Source: Christiangramia bathymodioli
GTDB taxonomy: Bacteria; Bacteroidota; Bacteroidia; Flavobacteriales; Flavobacteriaceae
Length of the DNA: 64,000 bases
Assembly (NCBI GenBank): GCA_009735695.1
Contig: SRSL01000007.1
Span: 17,786 to 81,785 of the forward strand
Reading direction: 5' to 3'
Below are positions 24,353 through 33,152 of the stretch, piece after piece; positions within the stretch are counted from its first letter, which is position 1, and each line of letters begins with the position of its first letter. The position numbers and the translations under genes are program-made. Below the pieces are notes generated by a model that saw only the letters and a list, made by a program, of their open reading frames with translations, searched no databases and was not told the DNA's origin.

Positions 24353-24802
24353 ATGGAAATCGATATCATTGAATTTTTTTTCAAAAGTGGTGCTGCCTGC
24401 CTTTCGGGTTTGTTCATGGGGCTTGAAAGACAGATGAAAGGTAAGCCGGCCGGATTAAAGACCAATATGCTGGTAGCTTTGGGAGCCTCCGCTTTTATCA
24501 TTATTTCCACTCTTTTTATTACTGAAGATAGTACTGATATGACCCGTATCGTTGGACAGGTCGTAGTTGGTGTGGGTTTTCTTGGCGCCGGTGTGATTTT
24601 ACATGGAGAAAATGACAGGAAGGTGGAAGGCCTGGCAACCGCGGCGACCATCTGGTGCAGTGCAGCGGCAGGCTGTTTCGCAGGTTTCGGCTTATACGTA
24701 CCACTACTTGTTTTTACAAGTTTTGTGCTTATCATAAATCTCATTTTTGGATACCTGAACACCCAGGTGAAAAATCATGCCGACCAGGCAGAAGATGAAT
24801 AA
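24353..24802 (+). CDS. MgtC/SapB-family membrane protein
   Basis: A 149-residue protein with four transmembrane helices and the MgtC/SapB core: CLSGLFMGLERQMKGKPAGLKTNMLVALGAS, then DMTRIVGQVVVGVGFLGAGVILH and GLATAATIWCSAAAGC. MgtC-type proteins lie in the inner membrane and are linked to magnesium limitation and envelope energetics; the C-terminal soluble domain of some members is absent here. It is followed after 17 bases by the gene at 24820, likely an operon. Confidence 0.9.
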   Translation: MEIDIIEFFFKSGAACLSGLFMGLERQMKGKPAGLKTNMLVALGASAFIIISTLFITEDSTDMTRIVGQVVVGVGFLGAGVILHGENDRKVEGLATAATIWCSAAAGCFAGFGLYVPLLVFTSFVLIINLIFGYLNTQVKNHADQAEDE

Positions 24803-24819
24803 AATTACTTAACATTTTT

Positions 24820-25446
24820 ATGAATAAAATAGAAAACTATATAGGTGAAGAGATCGGTCTCAGCCTCCCGGTGAAGATAGGTTTCCCGGTTTTGAATGAC
24901 CTGCTAAAACAGAAGTTGATCGGTGAGATTATCAGTAAGGATGAATCTGAAGCAAAAGGCTCTAATTATGCCCAGATCCTTGATGCCATTATCTACAGTT
25001 CAGAAAAGGAAGAATATGATGTGTGTCTGGAACTGGATCTTCAAACCCTTACTTCTTTTTTTAAGAATAAAAGACTGAAAATCTTTTTTCACGCGGCCAT
25101 AGAACTGGATGTGGCTGAACAGCAAATTTACCTGAGTGATTATAAAGCCGAAGGACAGACTCACAACTGGCTTGCCGATAAGTTTTTGCAAACGCTGGTG
25201 AACAGCTGGATGTATGAAAAGCTCAAAAAGAAAATGAGTGTGGACCTCATGCCTAAGATCAGGGAGAAAATGCTTGAGATCAATGATAAACTGGTCAATA
25301 AAATGGAAGTGAAAGACGGTGTATTTCTGGAAGGAGAAGTTCAGGACCTGGCTATCACCGATCTTCAAATGAATGAGGATGCCATTTTTATAAGTTTTTC
25401 AACAACCGGAAAAATGATGATCGAACTTGAAAAAATACCAACCTGA
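24820..25446 (+). CDS. DUF4403-like protein, function unknown
   Basis: A 208-residue protein without signal peptide. It has an amphipathic beta-rich pattern (LSLPVKIGFPVLNDLLKQKLIGE, VCLELDLQTLTSFFKNKRLKIFFHAAIELDV) with an internal near-repeat around 115-205, reminiscent of DUF4403 proteins, which are distantly like lipid-binding BPI folds. The match is by impression only. The absence of a secretion signal suggests a cytoplasmic or membrane-associated location. Probably cotranscribed with the MgtC-like gene. Confidence 0.5.
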   Translation: MNKIENYIGEEIGLSLPVKIGFPVLNDLLKQKLIGEIISKDESEAKGSNYAQILDAIIYSSEKEEYDVCLELDLQTLTSFFKNKRLKIFFHAAIELDVAEQQIYLSDYKAEGQTHNWLADKFLQTLVNSWMYEKLKKKMSVDLMPKIREKMLEINDKLVNKMEVKDGVFLEGEVQDLAITDLQMNEDAIFISFSTTGKMMIELEKIPT

Positions 25447-25466
25447 CCTCGCTATCCGCTTAAAAC

Positions 25467-25509
25467 TGATATTCGTCATTTTTAATTAAAACTGCTGAAA
25501 ATAGATTTG
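25467..25509 (+). promoter_or_regulatory. hemN promoter with CRP/FNR-like site
   Basis: TGA-TATTCG-TCA at 25467-25478, then 23 bases, then a perfect -7 box TAGATTTG at 25502-25509; the hemN ATG is at 25529. The site centre lies about 41-42 bases before the expected start point, the class II activator position. No good -33 box is visible, as expected of an activator-dependent promoter. Confidence 0.7.
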
Positions 25510-25528
25510 AAGTCTCAAAATCCACTAC

Positions 25529-26896
25529 ATGCAGGCTTCGAATTTCATCAGCAAATATAACGTTCCGGGTCCCCGGTATACCAGCTATCCAACTGTTCCG
25601 TATTGGGATGAAGACTCTTTTTCATCCAAAAAATGGGTACATAGCCTGGTTAAAAGCTATAACGAAAGCAATTCCATAGAAGGGATCAGCCTGTATATTC
25701 ACCTTCCTTTTTGCGAAAGCCTCTGTACCTTTTGCGGCTGCAATAAACGAATTACTAAAAATCATGATGTAGAGCTGCCCTATTTGAAATCGGTGTTGCG
25801 GGAATGGGAAATGTATTGCGATCTTTTTGATAAAAGACCTGTAATCAGGGAACTTCATATTGGCGGTGGAACCCCAACTTTTTTTTCTGCGGAAAATTTA
25901 AAATTGCTGTTGGATGGTATATTTAATCTGGCAAAAAAATCACCTGACGCCGAATTAAGTTTTGAGGGTCATCCGAACAATACTGCTTCAGCACATTTAG
26001 AGACCCTGGCAGACCTTGGTTTTACACGGGTTAGTTACGGGGTCCAGGACTACAATTCCAAAGTGCAAAAGGCCATTCACAGGATTCAGCCTTTTGAAAA
26101 TGTGAAGTCTGCAACTGAAAATGCCCGACTGGCTGGATTTACTTCGGTTGGACATGATATCATCTTCGGGCTTCCCTTTCAGACCAAAGAAGATATTATC
26201 AATACCATTGAAAAGACTACGCAACTAATGCCAGACAGGATCGCTTTTTACAGCTATGCCCATGTTCCGTGGATAAAGGGGAATGGTCAGCGTGGTTTTA
26301 AGGAAGAAGATCTGCCTACTGCCGAGGAAAAACGAGCGCAATATGAAACCGGAAAGCAACTTCTTTTAGATGCCGGATATGTAGAAATAGGCATGGATCA
26401 TTTCGCCTTGAAGACCGATTCACTTTATAAAGCAGTTGGCAATAATAGTCTTCACCGCAATTTTATGGGGTATACCTCGTCAAAAACCCAGGCTATGATT
26501 GGTCTTGGTGTATCTGCGATCAGCGATAGCTGGTATGGATTTGCTCAAAATGTGAAGGGTGTGGAAGAGTATCAGCACCTGGTTAAAAATAATATTCTCC
26601 CTGTGTTTCGTGGTCATATTCTGAACAGGGAAGACCTGGTAATTCGCCGGCATATTCTAAATTTAATGTGCAGGCTTAAAACTGCCTGGTTTACCCTGAA
26701 TTACAGCTTTGATGAATTGCCCGAAGTACTTTCGCAATTAGAAGAAATGAAGAATGACCAGCTGGTGAAAATCGATGGGAAAAACCTCCAGGTTACCGAA
26801 GCAGGACGCCCTTTTGTGAGAAATGTATGCATGGCATTCGATCTGCGAATGCGGCGAAATAAACCGGAAACCCAATTATTTTCTATGTGCATATAA
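25529..26896 (+). CDS. hemN: Oxygen-independent coproporphyrinogen III oxidase
   Basis: A 455-residue radical SAM enzyme, the usual HemN length. The start NFISKYNVPGPRYTSYPTVPYWD and the cluster motif CESLCTFCGC (CxxxCxxC, binding the 4Fe-4S cluster) are diagnostic, followed by GGGTPTFF and a C-terminal HemN domain. It decarboxylates coproporphyrinogen III to protoporphyrinogen IX without oxygen, needed for haem synthesis when oxygen is scarce. Its promoter carries the same site as ccoS and the stress-protein genes here, which fits joint low-oxygen control with the cbb3 oxidase. Confidence 0.95.
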   Translation: MQASNFISKYNVPGPRYTSYPTVPYWDEDSFSSKKWVHSLVKSYNESNSIEGISLYIHLPFCESLCTFCGCNKRITKNHDVELPYLKSVLREWEMYCDLFDKRPVIRELHIGGGTPTFFSAENLKLLLDGIFNLAKKSPDAELSFEGHPNNTASAHLETLADLGFTRVSYGVQDYNSKVQKAIHRIQPFENVKSATENARLAGFTSVGHDIIFGLPFQTKEDIINTIEKTTQLMPDRIAFYSYAHVPWIKGNGQRGFKEEDLPTAEEKRAQYETGKQLLLDAGYVEIGMDHFALKTDSLYKAVGNNSLHRNFMGYTSSKTQAMIGLGVSAISDSWYGFAQNVKGVEEYQHLVKNNILPVFRGHILNREDLVIRRHILNLMCRLKTAWFTLNYSFDELPEVLSQLEEMKNDQLVKIDGKNLQVTEAGRPFVRNVCMAFDLRMRRNKPETQLFSMCI

Positions 26897-26940
26897 TTTG
26901 ATTTGAGAAATCGTACATTCAAATTTTCAAATCAGGACTT

Positions 26941-27594
26941 ATGAAAATAAATAAATATATAGATCACACCCTGCTCTCGGCTACGGCTACTTCAGGCGAA
27001 ATTAAAAAGCTCTGTCAGGAAGCCATGCAACACCAGTTCTATGCGGTTTGCGTAAACAGCAGCCGGGTGGAACTGGCAGCTGGATTTCTAAAGAATTCAG
27101 ATGTGAAACTGGCTGCCACGATAGGATTTCCCCTGGGTGCTTCATCTCTGGAATCGAAACTGGTAGAAGCCGATGCCGCCATTGCCAGGGGCGCTGTGGA
27201 GATCGATATGGTGATGAATTTGGGTTTGTTTAAAGATGGAGAATTCCACCTGGTTCAGCAGGAGATCGCGGCTATCAAAAACGCGATAGGGAAAAATCTC
27301 CTGAAAGTGATCATCGAGACCTGCTTCCTGGATGAGTCGGAAATCAAAAAAGCCAGTGAACTGGTCATGATTGCAGGAGCAGATTTCGTAAAGACCTCTA
27401 CCGGATTCGGAAGCCGGGGCGCAAGCCTGCAAGATATTGAGATCATGAAAAAAGCAGTGGGAGACCATGTTAAGATCAAGGCTTCAGGAGGGATCAGGGA
27501 TGCCGAAACGGCCAAAAAATATATCGAGCTTGGAGTCTCAAGGATAGGGACTTCCTCAGGAATTAAAATAATTTCAGCAAACAGTAAATCATGA
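26941..27594 (+). CDS. deoC: Deoxyribose-phosphate aldolase
   Basis: A 217-residue class I aldolase. KINKYIDHTLL at the start, the Schiff-base lysine region DFVKTSTGFGSRGAS (Lys near 150) and the proton-relay lysine in VKIKASGGIRD are all present. It cleaves 2-deoxyribose-5-phosphate to acetaldehyde and glyceraldehyde-3-phosphate in deoxynucleoside salvage. It overlaps deoD by four bases (ATGA) and forms a deo operon; a TGATTTGA/TCAAATCA dyad (26899-26934) in the gap after hemN could be an operator. Confidence 0.95.
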   Translation: MKINKYIDHTLLSATATSGEIKKLCQEAMQHQFYAVCVNSSRVELAAGFLKNSDVKLAATIGFPLGASSLESKLVEADAAIARGAVEIDMVMNLGLFKDGEFHLVQQEIAAIKNAIGKNLLKVIIETCFLDESEIKKASELVMIAGADFVKTSTGFGSRGASLQDIEIMKKAVGDHVKIKASGGIRDAETAKKYIELGVSRIGTSSGIKIISANSKS

Positions 27595-28289
27595 GTTTAC
27601 ATTTAGAGGCGAAAAAAGGAGAAATTGCAGAGAATGTATTGCTTCCCGGTGATCCGTTGAGAGCGAAATGGATCGCGGAAACCTTTCTTGATGACAGCAA
27701 ATGTTATAATGATATCCGGGGGATGCTTGGCTATACGGGAACTTTTGAAGGCAAAAGGATCTCGGTGCAGGGAACCGGCATGGGAATTCCTTCGGCAATG
27801 ATCTACACCAATGAACTTATTAATGAATACGGTGTAAAGAAATTGATACGGGTTGGCAGCGCTGGCGCTTTCCAGCCTCACCTGCAATTGATGGATATTG
27901 TGATTGCTATGTCTGCTTCCACCAACTCTGCCCTTAACCGCGAGCGTTTCAAGGGAGCAGATTTCGCTCCAACGGCCAGCTTCGGTCTCCTTATGAAGGC
28001 AACCGAATTTGCTAAAAGATATAAGATCAACTTCCATGCTGGAAATGTGCTTTCTTCTGATATATTCTATGATGAAGAACCCGATTATTATAAAAGATGG
28101 GCAAAATATGGAGTGCTTTGTGCCGAAATGGAAACGGCGGGCATTTATACCCTTGCGGCAAAATACAGGGTAGAAGCCCTGTCTATACTAACTATTTCTG
28201 ATTCTTTAGTGAGCAAGGAAGAAATTTCAGCTGAAATGCGCGAGCAAAAGTTATATGAAATGGTGAAGATCGCTCTCAATTCTTTCTAA
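27591..28289 (+). CDS. deoD: DeoD-type purine nucleoside phosphorylase
   Basis: A 232-residue hexameric-type PNP: VLLPGDPLRAKWIAETFL, the phosphate-binding RVGSAGAF, and the base/ribose site CAEMETAGIYTLAAKY and LTISDSLV with the catalytic Asp. It phosphorolyses purine (deoxy)nucleosides to base and (deoxy)ribose-1-phosphate. Translational coupling with deoC suggests a joint salvage route. It is convergent with the gene at 28292, only two bases apart, with no clear terminator in between. Confidence 0.95.
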   Translation: MSLHLEAKKGEIAENVLLPGDPLRAKWIAETFLDDSKCYNDIRGMLGYTGTFEGKRISVQGTGMGIPSAMIYTNELINEYGVKKLIRVGSAGAFQPHLQLMDIVIAMSASTNSALNRERFKGADFAPTASFGLLMKATEFAKRYKINFHAGNVLSSDIFYDEEPDYYKRWAKYGVLCAEMETAGIYTLAAKYRVEALSILTISDSLVSKEEISAEMREQKLYEMVKIALNSF

Positions 28290-28291
28290 TT

Positions 28292-29371
28292 TCAGGTATT
28301 GGGGTTAAATTCGATCTTCTCTACATTGAATTTTCCGTAGACAAAATCATCTTCGGGCAAATGCCAGGTTGCTTCACCATAAGAGGCAAGATGGTATCCG
28401 TTGAAATCTTTGTAGGCTCCCACCGGAGTGGAGAACATGCATTTTTTATGTGTGTTGATATCATAGCGATCATTCGAAAAAAAATCAAGCAGCCTGCCGG
28501 AAGCATCGAATTTGAGCATAGCACTCACAGATCTAGCTTCATGGCTGAAAACAACCTGCACGCTGTTCTTTCCCGTTTGTTCGAGTTCGAACTCTTCAGC
28601 AATAAGGGCAGCGGGTGCAAAAAGACAAATATCGTTGAGGTAGGTCACCATTTCTGACACGAGCAATTCTTCAGTTTTTAAGGAAACTACCTTAATCAGG
28701 GAAAGCGCCTTGATGCTCATACTGGCCAGTTTCCCGGTATAGCAATGGTAACCTTTAGTAGGAATGCCCATATAGATAGCTTTCATGAAGAAATGCCTCG
28801 AAGGTGGATAGATGGTATTGAATTGCTGTGACCGGAATGGAAACCAGTTTTTCCCATGTTCCCTCATTTCTCCGGTAAACCTGATGCTCAGCATTTCAAT
28901 TTTTGGTCTTCCAATAAACCCGCACCGGGTTATATAATCCTGAACCAATCCGGGTAGGTGAGCGATATCTTCAGGTGTGAGTAATCTTGGTTTGGTTTGA
29001 TGTGTCCTGATGGCCCGGATTCGTGCTTTCCGATAGGTGTTTTCAAATTTCCAGCCTGCGATCGAGAAAAAAGCGACTAGCAAAATGATCAGATTTATCC
29101 AGCTACCAAAGGCGGCCAGTTCCCAATTGAGGATGATCAAAACCTGGGAGGCGATCACTACTGGGATGGCCAGGATGATCCAGACAGGTTTCCGAAGTAA
29201 AAAGAAAATTCCGGCTAAAAGGCTTAATAGAACCACCAGCAACCACAGCCATGCACTTTCCCTTGGAATCCTGTGTTCATCCAGCGAAAAGTCCAATCCC
29301 ATAGCCTTTCCAAACCCAATTAAATGAATAAGGAAATGAAGGAACAGTAGGATGGCGAAAAGTTTCCTCAT
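28292..29371 (-). CDS. DUF6544-type membrane protein
   Basis: A 359-residue protein. Residues 3-110 contain about four transmembrane helices. The soluble C-terminal part starts at LPGLVQDYITRCGFIGRPKIEMLSIRFTGEM and includes WFPFRSQQFNTIYPP, FMKAIYMGIPTKGYHCY, and MLKFDASGRLLDFFSNDRY, the pattern of the uncharacterised DUF6544 (formerly DUF6920) proteins. Function unknown; the beta-rich domain likely faces the cytoplasm or periplasm. It is next to, and codirectional with, the stress-protein gene at 29404. Confidence 0.7.
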   Translation of the reverse strand: MRKLFAILLFLHFLIHLIGFGKAMGLDFSLDEHRIPRESAWLWLLVVLLSLLAGIFFLLRKPVWIILAIPVVIASQVLIILNWELAAFGSWINLIILLVAFFSIAGWKFENTYRKARIRAIRTHQTKPRLLTPEDIAHLPGLVQDYITRCGFIGRPKIEMLSIRFTGEMREHGKNWFPFRSQQFNTIYPPSRHFFMKAIYMGIPTKGYHCYTGKLASMSIKALSLIKVVSLKTEELLVSEMVTYLNDICLFAPAALIAEEFELEQTGKNSVQVVFSHEARSVSAMLKFDASGRLLDFFSNDRYDINTHKKCMFSTPVGAYKDFNGYHLASYGEATWHLPEDDFVYGKFNVEKIEFNPNT

Positions 29372-29403
29372 TTCAAACCGGAATTAATCCTATCTAATCG
29401 AGC

Positions 29404-30246
29404 TTAGTTATCCTGGATCCTGAAAGTTACTACAGGGATGTCTGAGTGGTTTGCGATATCCTCCCCGAGACTGCCAAAGAAGAAATGGGCGACACCTTTT
29501 CTACCATGAGTGGGAATTGCAATTATATCTACCTTCTCCCTGTGGCAGTAGTTGAAAACTCCTCGTTCCACAGTATAATCATCGTAGAAGTCCAGCCTCT
29601 TTTTTGCCTCTTTTTGATCCCAGCCCAGTTCTGAAGTGAATTTGGCGGCTCTTTCTTCCATTTCCCTGCTGCTCATGAATTTTTCAGGCACATTGATGTA
29701 AAGCAATTTTAGCTTTACTCCAAAGGATTCGAAAAATTCGCTCGCTTTTTCGAATGCACCGATGGATTCATTTTCAAAATCTGTAGCGAAAATGGCTTTT
29801 TTGAACTCAAGGTCTTTTACCTGGTTCTTTACTACCAGCACTGGAGTTTTAGAAGATCGCACCACTTTTTCGGTGTTGGAACCTATAAATACCTCTTTCA
29901 TGCCTGATGCACCATGTGACCCCATCACGATAAGTCCGGCCTGATATTCCCTGGCAAGTTCAGGCAATTCGCTGAATACCTTATGATCTTTCACAGCCTC
30001 GGTAACTTTGATGCCTTTCAGGTAATCTTTATCAAGAAATGCTTCAAATTTCTGCCTGGTGAGCTTTAAAAAATACATGGCGTTGAAGACCTCCTGTTTC
30101 TCATCCTTTGTAAGGTGAGTTTCGGGAAGGCCCATCATATGAGCCACTACAAGATCGGTATTGTATTTTTTGGCCAGGCCGGCTGCGGCCTCCAGGGCAT
30201 ATTCTGAATGTTTCGAAAAATCTACGGGTACGAGTATTGTTTTCAT
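29404..30246 (-). CDS. Tandem universal stress protein
   Basis: A 280-residue protein of two UspA domains. The first starts MKTILVPVDFSKHSEYALEAAAGLAKKY and has the ATP-binding-like GSHGASGMKEVFIGSNTEKVVR; the second has KAIFATDFENESIGAFEKASEFFE and PTHGRKGVAHFFFGSLGEDIA. Double-domain Usps bind nucleotide or signal energy stress in the cytoplasm. The promoter (30282-30324) holds a TGA-N6-TCA site at the same distance as at hemN and ccoS, so it is probably part of the low-oxygen regulon, as Usp proteins often are. Confidence 0.92.
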   Translation of the reverse strand: MKTILVPVDFSKHSEYALEAAAGLAKKYNTDLVVAHMMGLPETHLTKDEKQEVFNAMYFLKLTRQKFEAFLDKDYLKGIKVTEAVKDHKVFSELPELAREYQAGLIVMGSHGASGMKEVFIGSNTEKVVRSSKTPVLVVKNQVKDLEFKKAIFATDFENESIGAFEKASEFFESFGVKLKLLYINVPEKFMSSREMEERAAKFTSELGWDQKEAKKRLDFYDDYTVERGVFNYCHREKVDIIAIPTHGRKGVAHFFFGSLGEDIANHSDIPVVTFRIQDN

Positions 30247-30281
30247 GATTTCTGTCTTTTTAGTCCTTTTCTTGACACTAT

Positions 30282-30324
30282 CAAAGCTAAAACTTAGATA
30301 CTCTTAAAAATATGACAAAAGTCA
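30282..30324 (-). promoter_or_regulatory. usp promoter with CRP/FNR-like site
   Basis: On the minus strand: TGA-CTTTTG-TCA (30324-30313), 23 bases, then a perfect TAGCTTTG (30289-30282), with the start codon at 30246. Spacing is identical to the hemN, 33153 and ccoS promoters. Confidence 0.7.
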
Positions 30325-30402
30325 GCCATTCAGTTATTTAGAACCTGGTTTTTAGCGAATCCTTAAGAGGCTGCCTGTGATTAAATGCGTACCTTTTGAA
30401 AT

Positions 30403-30624
30403 ATGAAAAGCACTGGCATTGTACTCCTGATCATTACCACCGCGATACTTGTATTGCTCACGATTTTTGTGAACATGAACCTGCCGTTCGCGCCCCTGTT
30501 CTTCCTGATGTGCCTGGGCCAGTTATTATTAATGATCAGTGTTTACAAGATACTTACCGACAATTACAGCACTACCAAAACATTCGATGATTTTTACGAA
30601 GATCATAGCCCAAAAGATTTTTGA
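30403..30624 (+). CDS. Small membrane protein, two predicted helices
   Basis: A 73-residue protein with two transmembrane helices (about 4-24 and 28-50) and a short acidic C-terminal tail (DFYEDHSPKDF). A near -7 box TACCTTTT lies at 30391, seven bases before the ATG, so the transcript may have a very short leader. It is divergent from the stress-protein gene. No family recognised. Confidence 0.6.
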   Translation: MKSTGIVLLIITTAILVLLTIFVNMNLPFAPLFFLMCLGQLLLMISVYKILTDNYSTTKTFDDFYEDHSPKDF

Positions 30625-30754
30625 TTTTCTGTTATATTTTATTTCTTAAAGCCTAAACCTGGAATTAAAGCTGCACTTTGCTAAAAAATCTTAATTTTAA
30701 AGCAGGAAAAGCGGTTCGAATTTTAGACCGAAACCAAAATTAAAAATTTCAGAT

Positions 30755-32005
30755 TTGCATAATTTCCTGGGTAACAGAGACATTTTCAACGTGCTTTTTC
30801 AGGCCGCTTCGGAAGGTATTATCGTAGTCAATTCCAAACAGATCGTCGTAGCCGCTAATAGAGCTGCTGAGGAGATGTTCGGTTATAGCGAAGGAGAATT
30901 GGAAGATAATCACCTGGATATCCTTATTCCGAAAGAGTACCACCACCGGCATCACGGTCATTTTGAACATTTTATTGAACATACTGAAAAAAGGCAGATG
31001 GGCCATGGCCGGGACCTGTATGGGGTAAAAAAGAATGGTACTCGTTTCCCGGTAGAAGCGGGACTAAATCCTTTTCAGATAGATGGGGAAGATTATGTGA
31101 TGTCCCTGGTGATAGACATTACCGTGAGGAAAGAAACACAGCGGCAAATCAGGGAGTTGAACACTCAGCTGGAAGAAAAGATCAAAGCCCGTACCCAGGA
31201 ACTCAGCGAGACCGTGGAGGAACTACAGCAGCTTAACCTGGACCTTGAAAAAGAGATTAAACGCCGAAGGGAGGCCGAGAGAAAGATCAAGGATGCGCTT
31301 CAGAAGGAGAAGGAACTAAATGAGCTAAAAACCAAGTTTCTAAGCCTGGTTTCTCATGAGTTCAAAACCCCTTTAAGCGGGATACTTACTTCTGCCACCT
31401 TAACAGAAAAATACACCCAGGAAGAACAGCAACCTAAGCGGGAGAAACACCTGGTAACCATTCGGAATAAAGTTCACTATCTCAATAATATTCTGAACGA
31501 TTTTCTTTCTATCGAGCGACTGGATTCAGGGAAAGGTCAGTATAAATTCACCGATTTCAGCCTGAAGCGACTTATCAACGAGGTGGTTTATAACGCTAAT
31601 ATTACGCTTAAGGATGGCCAGGAGATCATCTATCCCAAGGAGATGGATGATGTGATGCTCTACCAGGATGAAAAGATTTTGGAGCTTATACTCTCTAACC
31701 TGTTAAGCAATGCGATAAAATATTCGCCAGATAATACGCTTATCGAATTCAAGGTAGATTTTAAAGAGGAGGATATCATTTTTGAGGTGAAAGACCAGGG
31801 ACGAGGAATTCCAGAGAACGATCAGAAACATATTTTTGAACGCTATTTCAGGGCAGAGAATGCTCTTTTGGATCAGGGAACGGGAATAGGTCTCAATATT
31901 GCCAAGGCTCATCTTGAAAACCTGCACGGAAGCATTTGTTTTGAAAGTGAAGAAAATATAGGTACCACCTTCAGGGTGCAGATACCGCTAAAAGCTAAAG
32001 GATAA
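30755..32005 (+). CDS. PAS-domain sensor histidine kinase
   Basis: A 416-residue soluble kinase starting at a TTG at 30755 (no in-frame ATG upstream fits). Order: PAS (about 8-125), coiled coil (125-190), HisKA with His201 in LVSHEFKTP, and HATPase with NLLSNAIKYSPD, DQGRGIPE and GTGIGLNIAK. The PAS segment resembles FixL (LIPKEYHHRHHGHF, GRDLYGVKKNGTRFPVE), but the residue at FixL's proximal haem His is Arg (TEKRQMG), so haem oxygen sensing as in FixL is unlikely. It is three bases before the receiver-CRP gene and is surely its partner. Confidence 0.9.
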   Translation: MHNFLGNRDIFNVLFQAASEGIIVVNSKQIVVAANRAAEEMFGYSEGELEDNHLDILIPKEYHHRHHGHFEHFIEHTEKRQMGHGRDLYGVKKNGTRFPVEAGLNPFQIDGEDYVMSLVIDITVRKETQRQIRELNTQLEEKIKARTQELSETVEELQQLNLDLEKEIKRRREAERKIKDALQKEKELNELKTKFLSLVSHEFKTPLSGILTSATLTEKYTQEEQQPKREKHLVTIRNKVHYLNNILNDFLSIERLDSGKGQYKFTDFSLKRLINEVVYNANITLKDGQEIIYPKEMDDVMLYQDEKILELILSNLLSNAIKYSPDNTLIEFKVDFKEEDIIFEVKDQGRGIPENDQKHIFERYFRAENALLDQGTGIGLNIAKAHLENLHGSICFESEENIGTTFRVQIPLKAKG

Positions 32006-32008
32006 TTC

Positions 32009-33058
32009 ATGAAAAAAGTATTACTTATAGAGGATGATATGACGGTTCGAGAGAACACGGCAGAACTACTGGAGCTTTCAGGTTATGACGTGGTCACTGC
32101 TCCCAATGGGAAAACAGGGATTGAGACTGCCCGGGAAGCTGTGCCGGAAATCATCGTTTGTGATATCATGATGCCTGAGGTTGATGGATATGGAGTGCTG
32201 AAAGCCTTAAGTGAAGATCCCGAAACTGCCAATATTCCTTTTATATTTCTTTCAGCAAAGACCGAACATAAAGACATAAGAAGAGGTATGGACCTCGGGG
32301 CCGATGATTATCTCACCAAACCATTCGAGGAAGAAGATCTATTAAGCGCGATAGAAAGCAGGCTAGCCAAGGTTGAGATCCTTAGGACGCACCAGCAAAA
32401 GAATGGATCACCAGCCCCGGCCAAAGAAGAAGCCCTTAAGGACCTGGACGATCTGCGTGAACTGTTCCGCGATTTTGAGCTGCAGGAATTTAAAAAAGGA
32501 GATACCATTTATGAAAAGGGAAAAAAATCGAATTTCTTCTACCTTGTAAAAAGAGGAGTAGTGAAGGCCCACCGCATGGATAACCAGGGTAAGGAATTGA
32601 TCACCGAATTATATAAAGACGATGATTTCTTTGGAAACCATGCCAGCGATCCCCAATCTTCGTATGAAGATTACGCTACTGCCATGGAAGATACGCAGCT
32701 TTATGCCGTTTCCCGGGAAGAGTTCCATCGCATCCTGGCCAATAATCCAAGGATTACCCTTCAGTTGGTTGAGGTGCTAAATCACAACCTGTCTGAATTA
32801 AAAAGACAGTTAATGGATATGGCCTATGGTTCGGTAAGAAAAAAGACCGCCAATACCATTCTGTTGTTCGCCGAGCGTATCAAGAAGCATCCGTTAAAAA
32901 GCATTCGCATCTCGCGTGCCGATCTTGCCGGAGTTGCAGGGATGGCTCCCGAGAGCCTTATCAGGACCCTTTCCGAATTTAAAAAAGAAGGTCTTATCGA
33001 GATCGAAGGAAGGAATATAAAATTGTTAGATCCTGAGGCACTGAAAAATATACGTTAG
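32009..33058 (+). CDS. Receiver-CRP/FNR fusion response regulator
   Basis: A 349-residue protein. A receiver domain (1-125) has acidic pocket EDD, phospho-acceptor Asp52 (VCDIMMP) and Lys in LTKPF. A cNMP-binding-type beta barrel (about 150-265: FELQEFKKGDTIYEKGKKSNFFYLVKRGVVKAHR) follows, then a Crp-type winged helix (RISRADLAGVAGMAPESLIRTLSEFKKEGLI). No Fe-S cysteines as in FNR are visible. It joins a phosphorylation switch to a CRP-like DNA reader, and its recognition helix suggests TGA-N6-TCA-like sites, which occur at four promoters nearby. Confidence 0.9.
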   Translation: MKKVLLIEDDMTVRENTAELLELSGYDVVTAPNGKTGIETAREAVPEIIVCDIMMPEVDGYGVLKALSEDPETANIPFIFLSAKTEHKDIRRGMDLGADDYLTKPFEEEDLLSAIESRLAKVEILRTHQQKNGSPAPAKEEALKDLDDLRELFRDFELQEFKKGDTIYEKGKKSNFFYLVKRGVVKAHRMDNQGKELITELYKDDDFFGNHASDPQSSYEDYATAMEDTQLYAVSREEFHRILANNPRITLQLVEVLNHNLSELKRQLMDMAYGSVRKKTANTILLFAERIKKHPLKSIRISRADLAGVAGMAPESLIRTLSEFKKEGLIEIEGRNIKLLDPEALKNIR

Positions 33059-33089
33059 CCGAAGAAATATTCGCCGAATTCCCAAAGAC

Positions 33090-33132
33090 TGATTTTAGTC
33101 ATTTTTCTTGCTGAAGGCTTCACTTAATTTCG
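33090..33132 (+). promoter_or_regulatory. Promoter of the second stress-protein gene with CRP/FNR-like site
   Basis: TGA-TTTTAG-TCA at 33090-33101, 23 bases, then TAATTTCG (one mismatch to TAnnTTTG) at 33125-33132; the gene starts at 33153. Confidence 0.65.
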
Positions 33133-33152
33133 CTTGTATTAAGTGATGACCT

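Noticed and set aside
30755-31130. FixL-type haem oxygen sensor
   Set aside because: The PAS segment is FixL-like, but the proximal haem His position is Arg, so haem binding of the FixL type is not supported.
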